A stretch of DNA of 64,000 nt from Nitrososphaerota archaeon (GCA_029784825.1 JAFMAU010000001.1:60020-124019); one strand, 5' to 3'; positions 40,957 through 49,717 are shown, counted from the first letter of the stretch. Numbers and translations are program-made. Notes: a model not told the origin generated them from the sequence alone.

Positions 40957-41795
40957 GGCAGGACCCCCAGCGCGCTGAGTATCATTTCAGCGGCGGCCAC
41001 AGCCATGACGGCTGCGAAGGCCTTCCTGATGGATGCGTTACGCGAGCGCAGAAGGACCCTCGCGCCTGCGTTGGCGCCGATGAGGATCCCCAGTGCCACC
41101 GGAGCCACGATCAAAGGGTCGACGTCCCCCCTTGCGAAGTAGATCCCCGCGCTCGCAGCCGCCGTCACCCCTATCATGAAGTTCGAGGTCGTTGTCGAGA
41201 CCTTCATCGGGAGTTTCATGGCGAGGTCCATCGAGAGGACTTTGAATGCGCCCCCTCCGATCCCTAACAGCCCTGAGAGTATCCCTGCCACCCAGGTGCC
41301 GAGAAGGCCCTCCGTGGGCCGCTCGGAGTTGTACTGAACTATCGATCCGTCCTTTTCGACGTAAGACCCGGAGAGGTTCAGCCTCTTCGCGAGGCCCTTC
41401 AGCTCGGGGGACTTCGGTATCTCCTCCCCAATCTTCATCATCGTCGGGACCAGCGAGATGATGAGTATTGTCCCGAAGATCAGCTCGAGCGCCGCCGAGT
41501 TCGCGTAGGCGGCCAGCGCGGCTCCAATGATGGCGCCCGTGGTGCTGGCCAGTTCCAGGAACATCCCCACGCGGAGGTTCGTCACCCTGTCCCTGACGTA
41601 TGTCGACGCGGCGCCGCTCGAAGTGCCTATGATGGCCACGATGCTCGCGCCGATGGCGAAGTGAATGTCGACGCCGAACAGGATCGTAAGTACAGGGATG
41701 ACGACGACCCCTCCCCCTAGACCCACGATTGACCCGAATATTCCTGCGCAGATGGAGACAAGGAACATGAGCAACACGAATGCGATTACTAACAA
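40953..41795 (-). CDS. TauE/SafE family sulfite or organic anion exporter (first copy)
   Basis: About 280 residues with eight or nine membrane helices. The two inverted family repeats are visible: GIFGSIVGLGGGVVVIPVLT and ILSGLLGIGGGAFKVLSMDL, each with the Gly-rich motif. VSTTTSNFMIGVTAAASAGI is a further conserved segment. Homologues export sulfite, sulfoacetate or related anions. TTG 41795 is chosen because TAATTAT near 41820-41826 lies about 28 bp upstream. The longer frame runs through the neighbouring kinase-like gene. The DUF1634 gene follows with overlapping codons. Confidence 0.88.
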   Translation of the reverse strand: MLVIAFVLLMFLVSICAGIFGSIVGLGGGVVVIPVLTILFGVDIHFAIGASIVAIIGTSSGAASTYVRDRVTNLRVGMFLELASTTGAIIGAALAAYANSAALELIFGTILIISLVPTMMKIGEEIPKSPELKGLAKRLNLSGSYVEKDGSIVQYNSERPTEGLLGTWVAGILSGLLGIGGGAFKVLSMDLAMKLPMKVSTTTSNFMIGVTAAASAGIYFARGDVDPLIVAPVALGILIGANAGARVLLRSRNASIRKAFAAVMAVAAAEMILSALGVLP

Positions 41796-41847
41796 TCGGC
41801 CGAGGCCGGCTCCTGCTCCATAATTAGGTGTTGGAAGAAAAAACGGG

Positions 41848-43029
41848 TCAGGAGGATTCGAGGGCAGCCAGGATCCGCTCGTGGCTCTCCTGGATCCCTT
41901 CGACCCCCGTGTTGAGGATGATGCATGGCACCTTCCAGTCCACGAACATCTGGCGGAAGAAGCGGATTTGAGCGGCTTCGTCCGGCTCGAGCAGATACGG
42001 GTTGTACCAGGGCTCAAAGGAAGTGGTCCCCCACTTTTCCTTTGGGCCCGCGCCGGGGAGCACCATATACTCGCCCTTGCGGAGTATCTCTATCGCCTGG
42101 TCTGGAGCGAGTCTGACTTCCGCGGGACTGTGGTCGTCCCTCCTGAGGAGGACCACCAGGTCGATCGGGATTTCGTCTACGACCTTGTCTGCCCCAAGGA
42201 TGTCTTCTCTGCTCACCAGCGCCCTTGAATTCCCGAACGCGTAGTAGCACCAGTGCAGACCTTGGTCGAACACGCACGTCCCTCCGGTGAGGCCGCAGCC
42301 GTCCTTTCCCTTGGTGTACTCGCATTCCTCCTTGAGCGCGGTGACGTTCTCGTTCATCGACCTGTCGAACACCTCGCGGAGCCATCCCTGCTCCTTCTGT
42401 GACTCGGAGCGCATGTACAGCGCCCGTTCGGGCTGCCTGGCGACGAGCTTCACGGAACGCGACTGCGGGAACTGGACGTAAGCCCAGTCGTCGCCGCAGA
42501 TCTTCCCTTCCTCATTCATGAAGATCTTGAACGACTGAGTGGTCTTCCCTGTCCCAGTCGGTGCCACGATCACTACCCCCTTCCCCCTGTAGAGGGCCGT
42601 GGCGCCGTGGATTGAGAGAGTGTTGGCATCCCTCTCCAGGACGGCGGCCGCAATCCCCAGCGCCCAGGACTTGCACTGGCCGTAGTACTCGGTGTTGACG
42701 AAGAGGGCCGTGCGCAGCTCGGGGCAGTAGTGCGCGGAAGGTTCGACCCCTTCGACCCCCACCGCCGAGAATATCCTTGCCTTTGGAGCCGATGACTCCT
42801 CTGCTTTCCACCAATTCTGCGACCAGAATTCGGCCTGATGGGCGCTGTTGGTTGCGAGCTCCACGATCACGCCATTGAGGTCGGCCTTAAGGGTCCTGAA
42901 GCCCGACTTCGCCAGTGTTGATTCCGCGCGCCGAAGAAGCTCAAGGAACTCCTCTCGAGGGGTGTTCTTGTTGCCCTTCACGCGGGCCTTCGACTGGGTG
43001 ACGTAGTTGTGGAGCTGTGGACCCTGCAA
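41848..43029 (-). CDS. P-loop protein resembling HPr kinase/PEP carboxykinase ATPases
   Basis: About 393 residues. A Walker A motif is clear in KGVVIVAPTGTGKTTQSFKI, followed 20 residues later by EGKICGDDWAYVQF, the Asp-Asp arrangement seen in PEP carboxykinase and HPr kinase. Upstream lies an alpha-beta domain (RTALFVNTEYYGQCKSWALG). A distinctive loop has three spaced Cys (CEYTKGKDGCGLTGGTCVF), a possible metal site. The C-terminus CIILNTGVEGIQESHERILA is unplaced. No HPr or PTS gene is present, so a protein or small-molecule kinase is more likely. Its start, TTG 43029, is uncertain. The function is unknown. Confidence 0.6.
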   Translation of the reverse strand: MQGPQLHNYVTQSKARVKGNKNTPREEFLELLRRAESTLAKSGFRTLKADLNGVIVELATNSAHQAEFWSQNWWKAEESSAPKARIFSAVGVEGVEPSAHYCPELRTALFVNTEYYGQCKSWALGIAAAVLERDANTLSIHGATALYRGKGVVIVAPTGTGKTTQSFKIFMNEEGKICGDDWAYVQFPQSRSVKLVARQPERALYMRSESQKEQGWLREVFDRSMNENVTALKEECEYTKGKDGCGLTGGTCVFDQGLHWCYYAFGNSRALVSREDILGADKVVDEIPIDLVVLLRRDDHSPAEVRLAPDQAIEILRKGEYMVLPGAGPKEKWGTTSFEPWYNPYLLEPDEAAQIRFFRQMFVDWKVPCIILNTGVEGIQESHERILAALESS

Positions 43030-43307
43030 GCGTCAGCTTCGTTCAGTCCCGCCGGGCCGTCCTTAAAACCGTTGAAGGGTCAGCAGCAGGAACGCCTGGT
43101 CGGCGGTGCGAGACCCACCAGGCAGGGACCGTCGCGAGCTGCGGCCATGGTCTCCCTGCGGAAGGAGACCCTTCAGGAAGGAGCAGAGACGGACCCGGAA
43201 GGGCGCCTGCAGGCGCGGGCCAGGAAGTCTGGGAGCGGGGCGCGCCTAAAGTTCAGTGCCAGAGTCGTGTATGAGACAAGCACAGGCGGGACCATCTTCT
43301 GAAGACG
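43030..43307. other. Intergenic stretch without a recognised gene
   Basis: This 278-bp spacer contains CTTAAAACC near 43062 (minus-strand TATA candidate for the kinase-like gene) and GC-rich sequence. Open frames on the plus strand here have atypical composition and no recognisable domain. Confidence 0.4.
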
Positions 43308-43886
43308 CTAATTGGAAGCCGTGTCCCATGGATTCAACGGCGGCTGCGTTTCGTGCGCTATCTGGGACAGGGTGCGGCCCGACGCAGCCGAAAAGTCATG
43401 CTGTTTGGCGTCGTACCCCTCCTCGCAGTATCTGTCCTTGTGCTTGATCAAGAGCCAGGCTTCTTTACTGCCCCCGAGGCCCTTGGTACGGATCAGGGCG
43501 AAGGACCCATTCAGCTTCTTGCCGTAGAGGGTGAACTTCAGGCTCCCGACCCGGAGGCCGGCCTGGGCGACCTCCTCTGCCTCGTCTCTGGAGCCGACGA
43601 GCGACCTGACCCCCTTTTCCGCCTCGATCTCTGGCGTGAACGTCCCCTCGTCCCAGATCATGACGGTGCCGGCGCCATAGCCTTCTCCGATAACTCCCTC
43701 GAAGTTCCTGTACTCGAGGTCGTGAGGGCCGGTGGGCATGGCGAGCCTCCTGACCCCCGGGTCGAGGGTCGGACCCTTGGGGACGGACCACGACGGCATC
43801 ACTCCTCCTATCTCCAGCCGGAAGTCATAGTGCATGGCCGTGGCCCTGTGCTTTTGGACCACGAAGAAGAGCAAGCCCCTGTCCAT
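43308..43886 (-). CDS. Stand-alone LigD-type 3'-phosphoesterase domain protein
   Basis: 192 residues. The sequence FVVQKHRATAMHYDFRLEIG, GVMPSWSVPKGPTLDPGVRR and EYRNFEGVIGEGYGAGTVMI is diagnostic of the LigD phosphoesterase domain, with its His-x-Asp-x-Arg metal site (HYDFRLE). The domain trims 3'-phosphate or ribonucleotide ends before end joining. In archaea it often occurs alone, with ligase and polymerase encoded elsewhere. No Ku, ligase or primase gene is nearby, but an AlkZ-like glycosylase follows 1.4 kb away. The minus-strand ACTTTTTC about 29 bp upstream is the likely TATA box. Confidence 0.92.
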   Translation of the reverse strand: MDRGLLFFVVQKHRATAMHYDFRLEIGGVMPSWSVPKGPTLDPGVRRLAMPTGPHDLEYRNFEGVIGEGYGAGTVMIWDEGTFTPEIEAEKGVRSLVGSRDEAEEVAQAGLRVGSLKFTLYGKKLNGSFALIRTKGLGGSKEAWLLIKHKDRYCEEGYDAKQHDFSAASGRTLSQIAHETQPPLNPWDTASN

Positions 43887-44022
43887 GGGCCTCCAGGGCT
43901 CTTACGGAGTGAAAAAGTTGTGCCCTTGCGCGGATTTTCACACGGCTCCCTAAAGACATGGTTCAACACTTAAATCAAAAATCAGGCGCAAGTGAGCGCG
44001 GGTTCATTTAGGAACAACCGAA

Positions 44023-45051
44023 CTGACAGAAATTCCTCCGTCGCCTGAAGAGGTTTTCGGCGGCGAACTGAAGAGAACACGCGACCGTTTCAGGGCTTTC
44101 AAAGACCCGCGCCTGCAGGCAGTGGCGAGAATCGAGTCGTCCCTGCTGTCCGGAGCGCGGAAGTACTTCGAGGACAACGGGTTCAACGAGGTACTCGTTC
44201 CTCACATAACGAGGGCCACCGGTGCCTGCGAGAACATAGCAACCATGTTCGAAGTCTCGTTCTTCGGGGAACGCAGGTATCTGGCGCAGACGGGACAGCT
44301 GTACCTCGAGGTGCTCACGCCATATCTGGGGAAGGTCTGGGCAGCAGGTCCGAGCTTCAGAGCGGAGCCCGACGTCGACGACAGACACCTCGTCGAGTTC
44401 ACGCTCCTTGAGATCGAGTTCAAGGGCGGCTTCGACGAGCTCCTCGGTCACATCGAGGGGACGATCACTTCGATGGTAGACCAGGTCCTCACGACGAGAG
44501 GCGAAGACCTCGAGCTGCTCAAAGTGGACAGGGAGAGGCTCGGGGGCGTAAGGCCGCCTTTCACACGCGTCACCTACACTGAGGCCGTGGAGGTGCTGAA
44601 GGAAGACGGCGTCAGGTGGGGGGACGACCTGAAGAGCGCCCACGAAAAGAAGCTGGCCGAGCACTACGGCGGGAAGCCCCTCTTCATCACGCACTATCCC
44701 AAGTCCATCAAGTTCTTCAACATGAAGGAGAACGAAGCCAATGCGGACATTGTCGACAGCGCGGACCTCATACTTCCCTTCAGCGGCGAGGCGGTGGGCG
44801 CTGCGGAGAGGGAGTACGAATACGAAAGGCTCGTGTCCAGGCTCCTAGAGTCCTCCATGTTCAAGCTGCTAAGGGAGAGAGGCGGGAGCCTTGACGACTT
44901 CGCCTGGTTCCTTGACTGCTACAAGGAGGGGGGTGGGAGCAGGCACTCCGGCTGTGGTATTGGCATGAACAGGGTCACCCAGTTCGTGCTCGCCAGTCCG
45001 GACATCAGGGCCACCACGACCTGGCCGATGAACAGAGAGTCGAACGTCTAG
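44023..45051 (+). CDS. Asparaginyl-tRNA synthetase-like class II protein, start codon unclear
   Basis: The catalytic core of a class II synthetase of the AsnRS/archaeal asparagine-synthetase-related type. Motif 2 is GKVWAAGPSFRAEPDVDDRH, and motif 3 is GGSRHSGCGIGMNRVTQFVL. No anticodon-binding domain is present, so it may make asparagine or modify another substrate. Coding similarity extends upstream of GTG 44122: DRFRAFKDPRLQAVARIESS is clearly motif 1, and the frame is open from 43996. No ATG, GTG or TTG occurs there in frame. CTG 44023 is the earliest near-cognate codon and CTG 44068 another; GTG 44122 would cut motif 1. CTTAAATC at 43969-43976 is the TATA box. Confidence 0.75.
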   Translation: MTEIPPSPEEVFGGELKRTRDRFRAFKDPRLQAVARIESSLLSGARKYFEDNGFNEVLVPHITRATGACENIATMFEVSFFGERRYLAQTGQLYLEVLTPYLGKVWAAGPSFRAEPDVDDRHLVEFTLLEIEFKGGFDELLGHIEGTITSMVDQVLTTRGEDLELLKVDRERLGGVRPPFTRVTYTEAVEVLKEDGVRWGDDLKSAHEKKLAEHYGGKPLFITHYPKSIKFFNMKENEANADIVDSADLILPFSGEAVGAAEREYEYERLVSRLLESSMFKLLRERGGSLDDFAWFLDCYKEGGGSRHSGCGIGMNRVTQFVLASPDIRATTTWPMNRESNV

Positions 45052-45062
45052 GAGAAGAGGTT

Positions 45063-45081
45063 GCCCCGGCCGCTCCGGGGC
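45063..45081. repeat. Perfect GC-rich inverted repeat
   Basis: GCCCCGG-CCGCT-CCGGGGC forms a 7-bp stem with a 5-nt loop, 11 bp after the AsnRS-like stop codon. There is no T-run, but it may help end transcription. The rest of the 201-bp gap up to 45252 shows nothing recognisable. Confidence 0.5.
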
Positions 45082-45252
45082 GACTTGACTGATTTCGAGT
45101 CTCATTCCCCGCCCCTTTGCACGCATTCAATCGTCCGTCCGTTCTGGCTCCCCTTTTCGGGCTGTGGTTTAGACGGGAAACGGACTACAGACGGAGCGAG
45201 CAGAAAGCGCAGGTCTTCGGGCTCCGCAGCGCTCGCTCCAGCGCGAACGGGT

Positions 45253-46527
45253 TCACCGGAGGGCTTCCCTCCACTTTGAGGGGACCCGCGACGAGTACAC
45301 GGCCTCCCTGGCGCCCAGGAAGTCTGCAAGCCTCTGGACCGCACCTCCGATGTCCTCCCCGACCTCCCTGCCGCTGGGAGCGCCGGGCTCGGCGTGCGCA
45401 GAATTGACCAGGAGCCTGTTCTGTTTCTTGTCCATGAGCATGTCGACCCTCCCGATCAGCCTGTCACCCCACAGGATGGGGAGCACGTACGTGCCGTACC
45501 TTCGCTTCGCCTGCGGCAGGAACTGCTCGTGGACATAGTCGAACCCGAAGAGCAAGTTGGTTCTCCCCCGGCCGTAGATCAGATTGTCGAACGGGGCTAT
45601 CAAAGTCGCGCGCGGCCGCCAGGCGTCCCCTGCCATCGACTCGAGGAGGGGGACGTCGCCGAGGTGGATGTATCGCTCGTCCTTCTTGTCGAGACCTTCT
45701 ATGGTGATCCTCTGTATGGCAGACTCATCGAGGAGCTTCTTTAGGGTCCCGGCCAGGTTCTGATAGCGGCCGCGGACGAAGTAGTACCAGATCTCCCGCT
45801 GCGTCGCGGTGCCGAGGGCGCGGATGGCCCTCAGGGCGGCCTGGCGCTCGAACTCCCCTTCCGACAGCGCTTCTCTCTTCGTCCACTCCGGAAGAAAGTC
45901 CTCGGACAGACCCCAGACGTTCTGGTTCCCCTCGTGGCCGACCACCATCGCGTCACCGGACATGTGCAGGCTGGAAACCATCCGAGCGACTTCGCTCCCG
46001 GTGGTCCACCCGTCTTCGCTCCTCTTCGTCTTCACGTACTCTTTGAACTCGCTAATCTGGAGCGGACCCTTCTTGAGCTGGCGGAGCATGCTCTTCCGCA
46101 GTTCGGGGCGCTTGGAGAGGAGCTTCACGGCGTTCGCTCTCAGAGTCCCCCAAGACCTCGTGAGGGACTCTGGATACCTCTTCATCAGCGAGTAGAAGAT
46201 CGGATAGTCTTCGGTAAGAACCATCGATGCGATGGGCGTCCAGTGCTCGAAGAGAGTCCTGTCTTCCCAGAGGAGCTTCTCGAGGTCTGCGAGGCTGAAG
46301 TTGCCGAGTCTGCTCCAGAGCGAGATGACATGGGACGGGGCGACGATCGTGACCGGGTCCCACTGGACGTACGCCAGGCCTCGCACCACCGAGAGGATGT
46401 CCTCTCGGTTGGCCTTCTTCGGAAGCTCGCCCGCAAGGCGCTGCTTGGTGATCGCCAGGCGCCGCACGGACTGCGCAGAGCTCGACAAGGTCTCGGGGGC
46501 CAATTTGCCTAATCTCCCGAAAGCCAC
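45253..46527 (-). CDS. AlkZ/YcaQ-like winged-helix DNA glycosylase
   Basis: 424 residues of the HTH_42 family. The N-terminal segment VRRLAITKQRLAGELPKKAN to LAYVQWDPVTIVAPSHVISL contains the QWD variant of the catalytic Q-x-Q/D loop of AlkZ, and LFEHWTPIASMVL follows the usual layout. Later segments are GRGRTNLLFGFDYVHEQFLP and VLPILWGDRLIGRVDMLMDK. Relatives remove bulky or cross-linked bases from DNA. Start GTG/ATG near 46527 is tentative. It is encoded next to NfeD on the same strand and 1.4 kb from a LigD phosphoesterase domain. Confidence 0.85.
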   Translation of the reverse strand: MAFGRLGKLAPETLSSSAQSVRRLAITKQRLAGELPKKANREDILSVVRGLAYVQWDPVTIVAPSHVISLWSRLGNFSLADLEKLLWEDRTLFEHWTPIASMVLTEDYPIFYSLMKRYPESLTRSWGTLRANAVKLLSKRPELRKSMLRQLKKGPLQISEFKEYVKTKRSEDGWTTGSEVARMVSSLHMSGDAMVVGHEGNQNVWGLSEDFLPEWTKREALSEGEFERQAALRAIRALGTATQREIWYYFVRGRYQNLAGTLKKLLDESAIQRITIEGLDKKDERYIHLGDVPLLESMAGDAWRPRATLIAPFDNLIYGRGRTNLLFGFDYVHEQFLPQAKRRYGTYVLPILWGDRLIGRVDMLMDKKQNRLLVNSAHAEPGAPSGREVGEDIGGAVQRLADFLGAREAVYSSRVPSKWREALR

Positions 46528-46540
46528 CCGGGCCTGGGCG

Positions 46541-46996
46541 CTAGACCCGAGGCTCCTTGCTGGACTTCACGAATATCCGCAGGCCTTCCCGTCTCACGAC
46601 GATCACACCCTCCCCGATCGTCAGGTTCTCTTCACTCGTTGCCGACCATTCCAGTCCGTCGACTCTGACGGAGCCGGTCTCCCGCCCTCTCATAGCGGAC
46701 GTCACCACCCCGGTCTTCCCGACAGGGTCGTAGCCCCTGAACTCGATCCTTTCGATGTTCTCCGCCGCCTTTACGGCCAGCACGGTCGCCGCGCTCCCGT
46801 ACAACAGTACCGCCATCATGAGTGAAAACCCACCTCTGGTGCCCGCCCATCTGATCAGGAAGAGCGACCCCGTGCCAAGGAACGCGCCTATCACGAAAAG
46901 GGAGCCTACTCCCCATCGGTCCTTGGAGAGGAGACCCACCTCCTCCCGTTCGGCGCGCGACCGCGCAGGGAGTCTAGTGGGATCAATTATGACCAC
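46541..46996 (-). CDS. NfeD-like membrane protein
   Basis: 151 residues. Two membrane helices (GVGSLFVIGAFLGTGSLFLI and GFSLMMAVLLYGSAATVLAV) are followed by a C-terminal OB-fold NfeD domain: GKTGVVTSAMRGRETGSVRV and LTIGEGVIVVRREGLRIFVK. NfeD proteins usually partner with stomatin/SPFH proteins or a membrane protease, neither of which is adjacent. The start is GTG 46996. It is divergent from the second TauE copy. Confidence 0.82.
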   Translation of the reverse strand: MVIIDPTRLPARSRAEREEVGLLSKDRWGVGSLFVIGAFLGTGSLFLIRWAGTRGGFSLMMAVLLYGSAATVLAVKAAENIERIEFRGYDPVGKTGVVTSAMRGRETGSVRVDGLEWSATSEENLTIGEGVIVVRREGLRIFVKSSKEPRV

Positions 46997-47109
46997 GGAT
47001 AACCCAGCCTAAAAGGCCCGGCGAGGTCTTAAATCTTCTGCGACAGCCTGTGGGCGACGCCATCGTTAAAGACACCATGCTCCAGCGGCTCGAACGAAGG
47101 TAGCAACCG

Positions 47110-47955
47110 TTGTCACCGATCCTGTTCTTTCTGGTCCTCCTGCTTGCGGCGGTATTCGCTGGCATGCTTGGTTCGCTTCTCGGGCTCGGCGGAGGAGTAA
47201 TCATAGTCCCCCTCCTGACGCTCGCGTTCGGCGTCCCTCCTCTCTTCGCCATCGGGGCGAGCATTGTGTCCGTCATCGCGACATCAAGCGGAGCTGCCTC
47301 TGCATACGTCAGAGACAGGATAACGAATCTGAGAATAGGCATGTTCCTGGAAATCGCAACCACCACCGGGGCGATAACTGGGGCGATTCTGACTCTAAGC
47401 CTCGTCAAAGCGAACCTCGAGGGTGTAATCTACGTGACCTTCGGCGTCGTGCTTCTGCTGTCTATCCTCCCCCTCCTCAGGCAACTTGGGGAAGAGCTCC
47501 CAGGAGAAGTGCAGCCCGACTACCTGAGTAGAAGGCTGGAGCTGAGTGGGGAATACCATGACGCGGCCCTGAACAAGGACGTCCGGTACCAGGCAACCCG
47601 CTCCCCCATGGCGCTGGCGATTATGTACGTGGCCGGTCTCATCTCAGGGCTGCTGGGAATTGGCAGCGGCGTCCTCAAGGTGATCGCGCTCGACGTAGGG
47701 ATGAAGCTGCCAATGAAGGTCTCTTCAACGACGAGTAACTTCATGATAGGGGTGACTGCGGCCGCAAGCACCGGGATATTCTACCTGAGTGGCTACATCA
47801 ACCCGTTCATCGCGGCCCCCGTCACCCTAGGGGTAGTGGTCGGATCAATGGTGGGGACGCGGACACTCAGGAGGTCAAGGAACACCTCGATCAGGAAGGT
47901 GTTCATCCCGATAATCGTCATCCTGGCCGTCGAAATGCTGCTTCACGGAGTGTAG
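47110..47955 (+). CDS. TauE/SafE family exporter (second copy)
   Basis: 281 residues. It is clearly a paralogue of the protein at 40953: GMLGSLLGLGGGVIIVPLLT, FAIGASIVSVIATSSGAASA, YVRDRITNLRIGMFLE and LISGLLGIGSGVLKVIALDV match it segment by segment. Eight or nine membrane helices are expected. The start is TTG 47110. The DUF1634 gene follows after 2 bp, repeating the gene order of the first copy in opposite orientation. The duplication seems old because many positions differ. Confidence 0.88.
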   Translation: MSPILFFLVLLLAAVFAGMLGSLLGLGGGVIIVPLLTLAFGVPPLFAIGASIVSVIATSSGAASAYVRDRITNLRIGMFLEIATTTGAITGAILTLSLVKANLEGVIYVTFGVVLLLSILPLLRQLGEELPGEVQPDYLSRRLELSGEYHDAALNKDVRYQATRSPMALAIMYVAGLISGLLGIGSGVLKVIALDVGMKLPMKVSSTTSNFMIGVTAAASTGIFYLSGYINPFIAAPVTLGVVVGSMVGTRTLRRSRNTSIRKVFIPIIVILAVEMLLHGV

Positions 47956-47957
47956 AA

Positions 47958-48356
47958 TTGGACAGGCGAGAGTCAGAGTTCAACACGGTAATCGGCCTGG
48001 TCCTGCGCTATGGCGTGATGAGCTCGTTCGCCATAATCGCCGTGGGTTCGGTCCTGCTCTTCGTCGAAGGGCAGACAGGGTATTACCCCCTCGGCAGTGC
48101 AGAGCAGCTCTTCGAAAGACAGAATAGGTTTCTCATCGGAATCGTCCCGCTTCTGCAGGGAGTGGCCGCCGCCAAGCCCTACGCCATCATTGACCTTGGG
48201 CTGCTGGTCCTCCTCGCGACCCCGATAGCCAGAGTCTTCATCTCAATCTTCCTCTTCTTCGAGGAGAGGAGGTACGCCTTCGTGCTGATCACCCTAGTGG
48301 TGCTCGGCCTGCTCCTGTTCAGCACTTTCGTCCTCGGGCCGTTCCTCGGGGGCTGA
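47958..48356 (+). CDS. DUF1634 family membrane protein (second copy)
   Basis: 132 residues with three membrane helices: VIGLVLRYGVMSSFAIIAVG, YAIIDLGLLVLLATPIARVF and FVLITLVVLGLLLFSTFVLG. It parallels the protein at 40546 and follows the second TauE gene with only 2 bp between them. TTG 47958 is the start. The repeated pairing strongly suggests that the two proteins work together. Confidence 0.83.
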   Translation: MDRRESEFNTVIGLVLRYGVMSSFAIIAVGSVLLFVEGQTGYYPLGSAEQLFERQNRFLIGIVPLLQGVAAAKPYAIIDLGLLVLLATPIARVFISIFLFFEERRYAFVLITLVVLGLLLFSTFVLGPFLGG

Positions 48357-48427
48357 CCGCGAAGGGCTCCTCCCCGATTCTTGTGGCGGTTCTTATACCG
48401 CCGGGGGATGGCCCTCGATGAAGGGCA

Positions 48428-49600
48428 CTGTTCAAGGAGCTTAGCGAACTCAGGCACGTAAGAGGCTTCGGCAGGGTCATCCTTCCAATATCGTCCGCCT
48501 TTTTCATCTACACTTTCGGGTGGGGCGTGACCTCCCCGATCTTCTCCATCTACGTGAACAACGTGACCGGGAGCGCTTTCCTCACCGGGCTCATCCTCTC
48601 CATGACGACGATGGCGGGGGTCTTCCTCAACATCCCGTTTGGCATAATCGAGGGCAGGATGAACATGAAGAGGGTCCTCCAGGTTGTCCTCCTCTTCTAC
48701 GCTTTCCTCGCCCTCCTCTACCCCCAGGCCGGGAACATACCGTCGTTGGTGCTGCTGAGCGTCGGGAGGGGGATAGCATCGTCGTTCCTCTGGCTGACCT
48801 CCTGGGCATACATATTCAGCTACACCGAGAGCGCAGTAAGAGGGAAGGAGACTGGCTTCTTCTCCGACATGAACGACCTTGCATCCGCGCTTTCGCCTAT
48901 AATCGGGGGAGGAGTGTCGTTGGTGTCTTTCTTCCTCCCGTTTTACGTCCTGAGCGCCACCAGTATAGCCGCGCTCTTCGTCGTAACCGTCTTCCTCAAG
49001 GAGAGCCCGAGAGGCGAGAAGATGGCCGTCGGCGCCCAGCTCAGGAAGTTGTCCGGCTACATGAGAGAGAGAAGGTTCCTGAAGACAATATACCTCGTCG
49101 TGATCTTCTATGCCCTGATCAACGTCTACTACTCGTTCATTTCCGTCTTTCTGAACGCCGAGGGAATCTCGATACCCCTCATCGGAGTCATCCTGACCGT
49201 CGCCCTCGTCCCTGCAGTCAGCCTCGAAGTCCCCATGGGCCACCTCATCGACAGCTACGGGATACGGAAGACCCTCCCGGTTGCGGTGATCGTCACCGCT
49301 CTGTGCGCGTCACTGATTCCTCTCTACGCAGGATTCTATTTCGCGCTGGTGGTCGTGACCGCATTCACGGTAAGCTATACGATGATTTTCATCGCGCTAT
49401 ACTCGAGGATGTCAGAGGTGATGCGGGAGGACAAGGTCGCGATGACGGGAGCTATAGCGACCTTCAAGGACCTTGGATACACGATCGGCCCCCTTCTTGC
49501 AGGGTTCATGATCGCGTCGATCGGTATGACCAGCACCTTCTACATCGTGGGCGCGGCGTTCATAGCGCTGCTCCCTGTGTCCCTGCTCCTCCACGACTGA
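48428..49600 (+). CDS. MFS transporter, start codon unclear
   Basis: About 390 residues and 12 membrane helices of the major facilitator superfamily. The loop GIIEGRMNMKRVL is the motif A equivalent, and a second-half copy is LIDSYGIRKTLPVAV. TM1 is VILPISSAFFIYTFGWGVTS, which lies upstream of GTG 48527, the first conventional start. The frame is open only from about 48422 and has no ATG, GTG or TTG before it; CTG 48428 is the only near-cognate codon. ATG 48418 is out of frame. TTATAC at 48393-48398 fits a transcript start near 48420. Substrate unknown. Confidence 0.8.
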   Translation: MFKELSELRHVRGFGRVILPISSAFFIYTFGWGVTSPIFSIYVNNVTGSAFLTGLILSMTTMAGVFLNIPFGIIEGRMNMKRVLQVVLLFYAFLALLYPQAGNIPSLVLLSVGRGIASSFLWLTSWAYIFSYTESAVRGKETGFFSDMNDLASALSPIIGGGVSLVSFFLPFYVLSATSIAALFVVTVFLKESPRGEKMAVGAQLRKLSGYMRERRFLKTIYLVVIFYALINVYYSFISVFLNAEGISIPLIGVILTVALVPAVSLEVPMGHLIDSYGIRKTLPVAVIVTALCASLIPLYAGFYFALVVVTAFTVSYTMIFIALYSRMSEVMREDKVAMTGAIATFKDLGYTIGPLLAGFMIASIGMTSTFYIVGAAFIALLPVSLLLHD

Positions 49601-49717
49601 TTCGGCCTCGCCGCATAAGCCCTCATATACGCCGCGCCAGTTGCCGCCGCTGACGTGGAACTCGGAGCAGCCGTAGCCCCGCGGGTTCGTGGTCCTAGCA
49701 ACTCGAGGTGAATCACC

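Noticed and set aside
43009..43302. Plus-strand frame of 97 codons in the gap before the LigD-type gene
   Set aside because: It overlaps the kinase-like start, has unusual composition and no recognisable domain.
48179..49243. Minus-strand frame of 354 codons opposite DUF1634 and MFS genes
   Set aside because: Rich in His, Glu and Asp without a fold, antisense to two membrane proteins.
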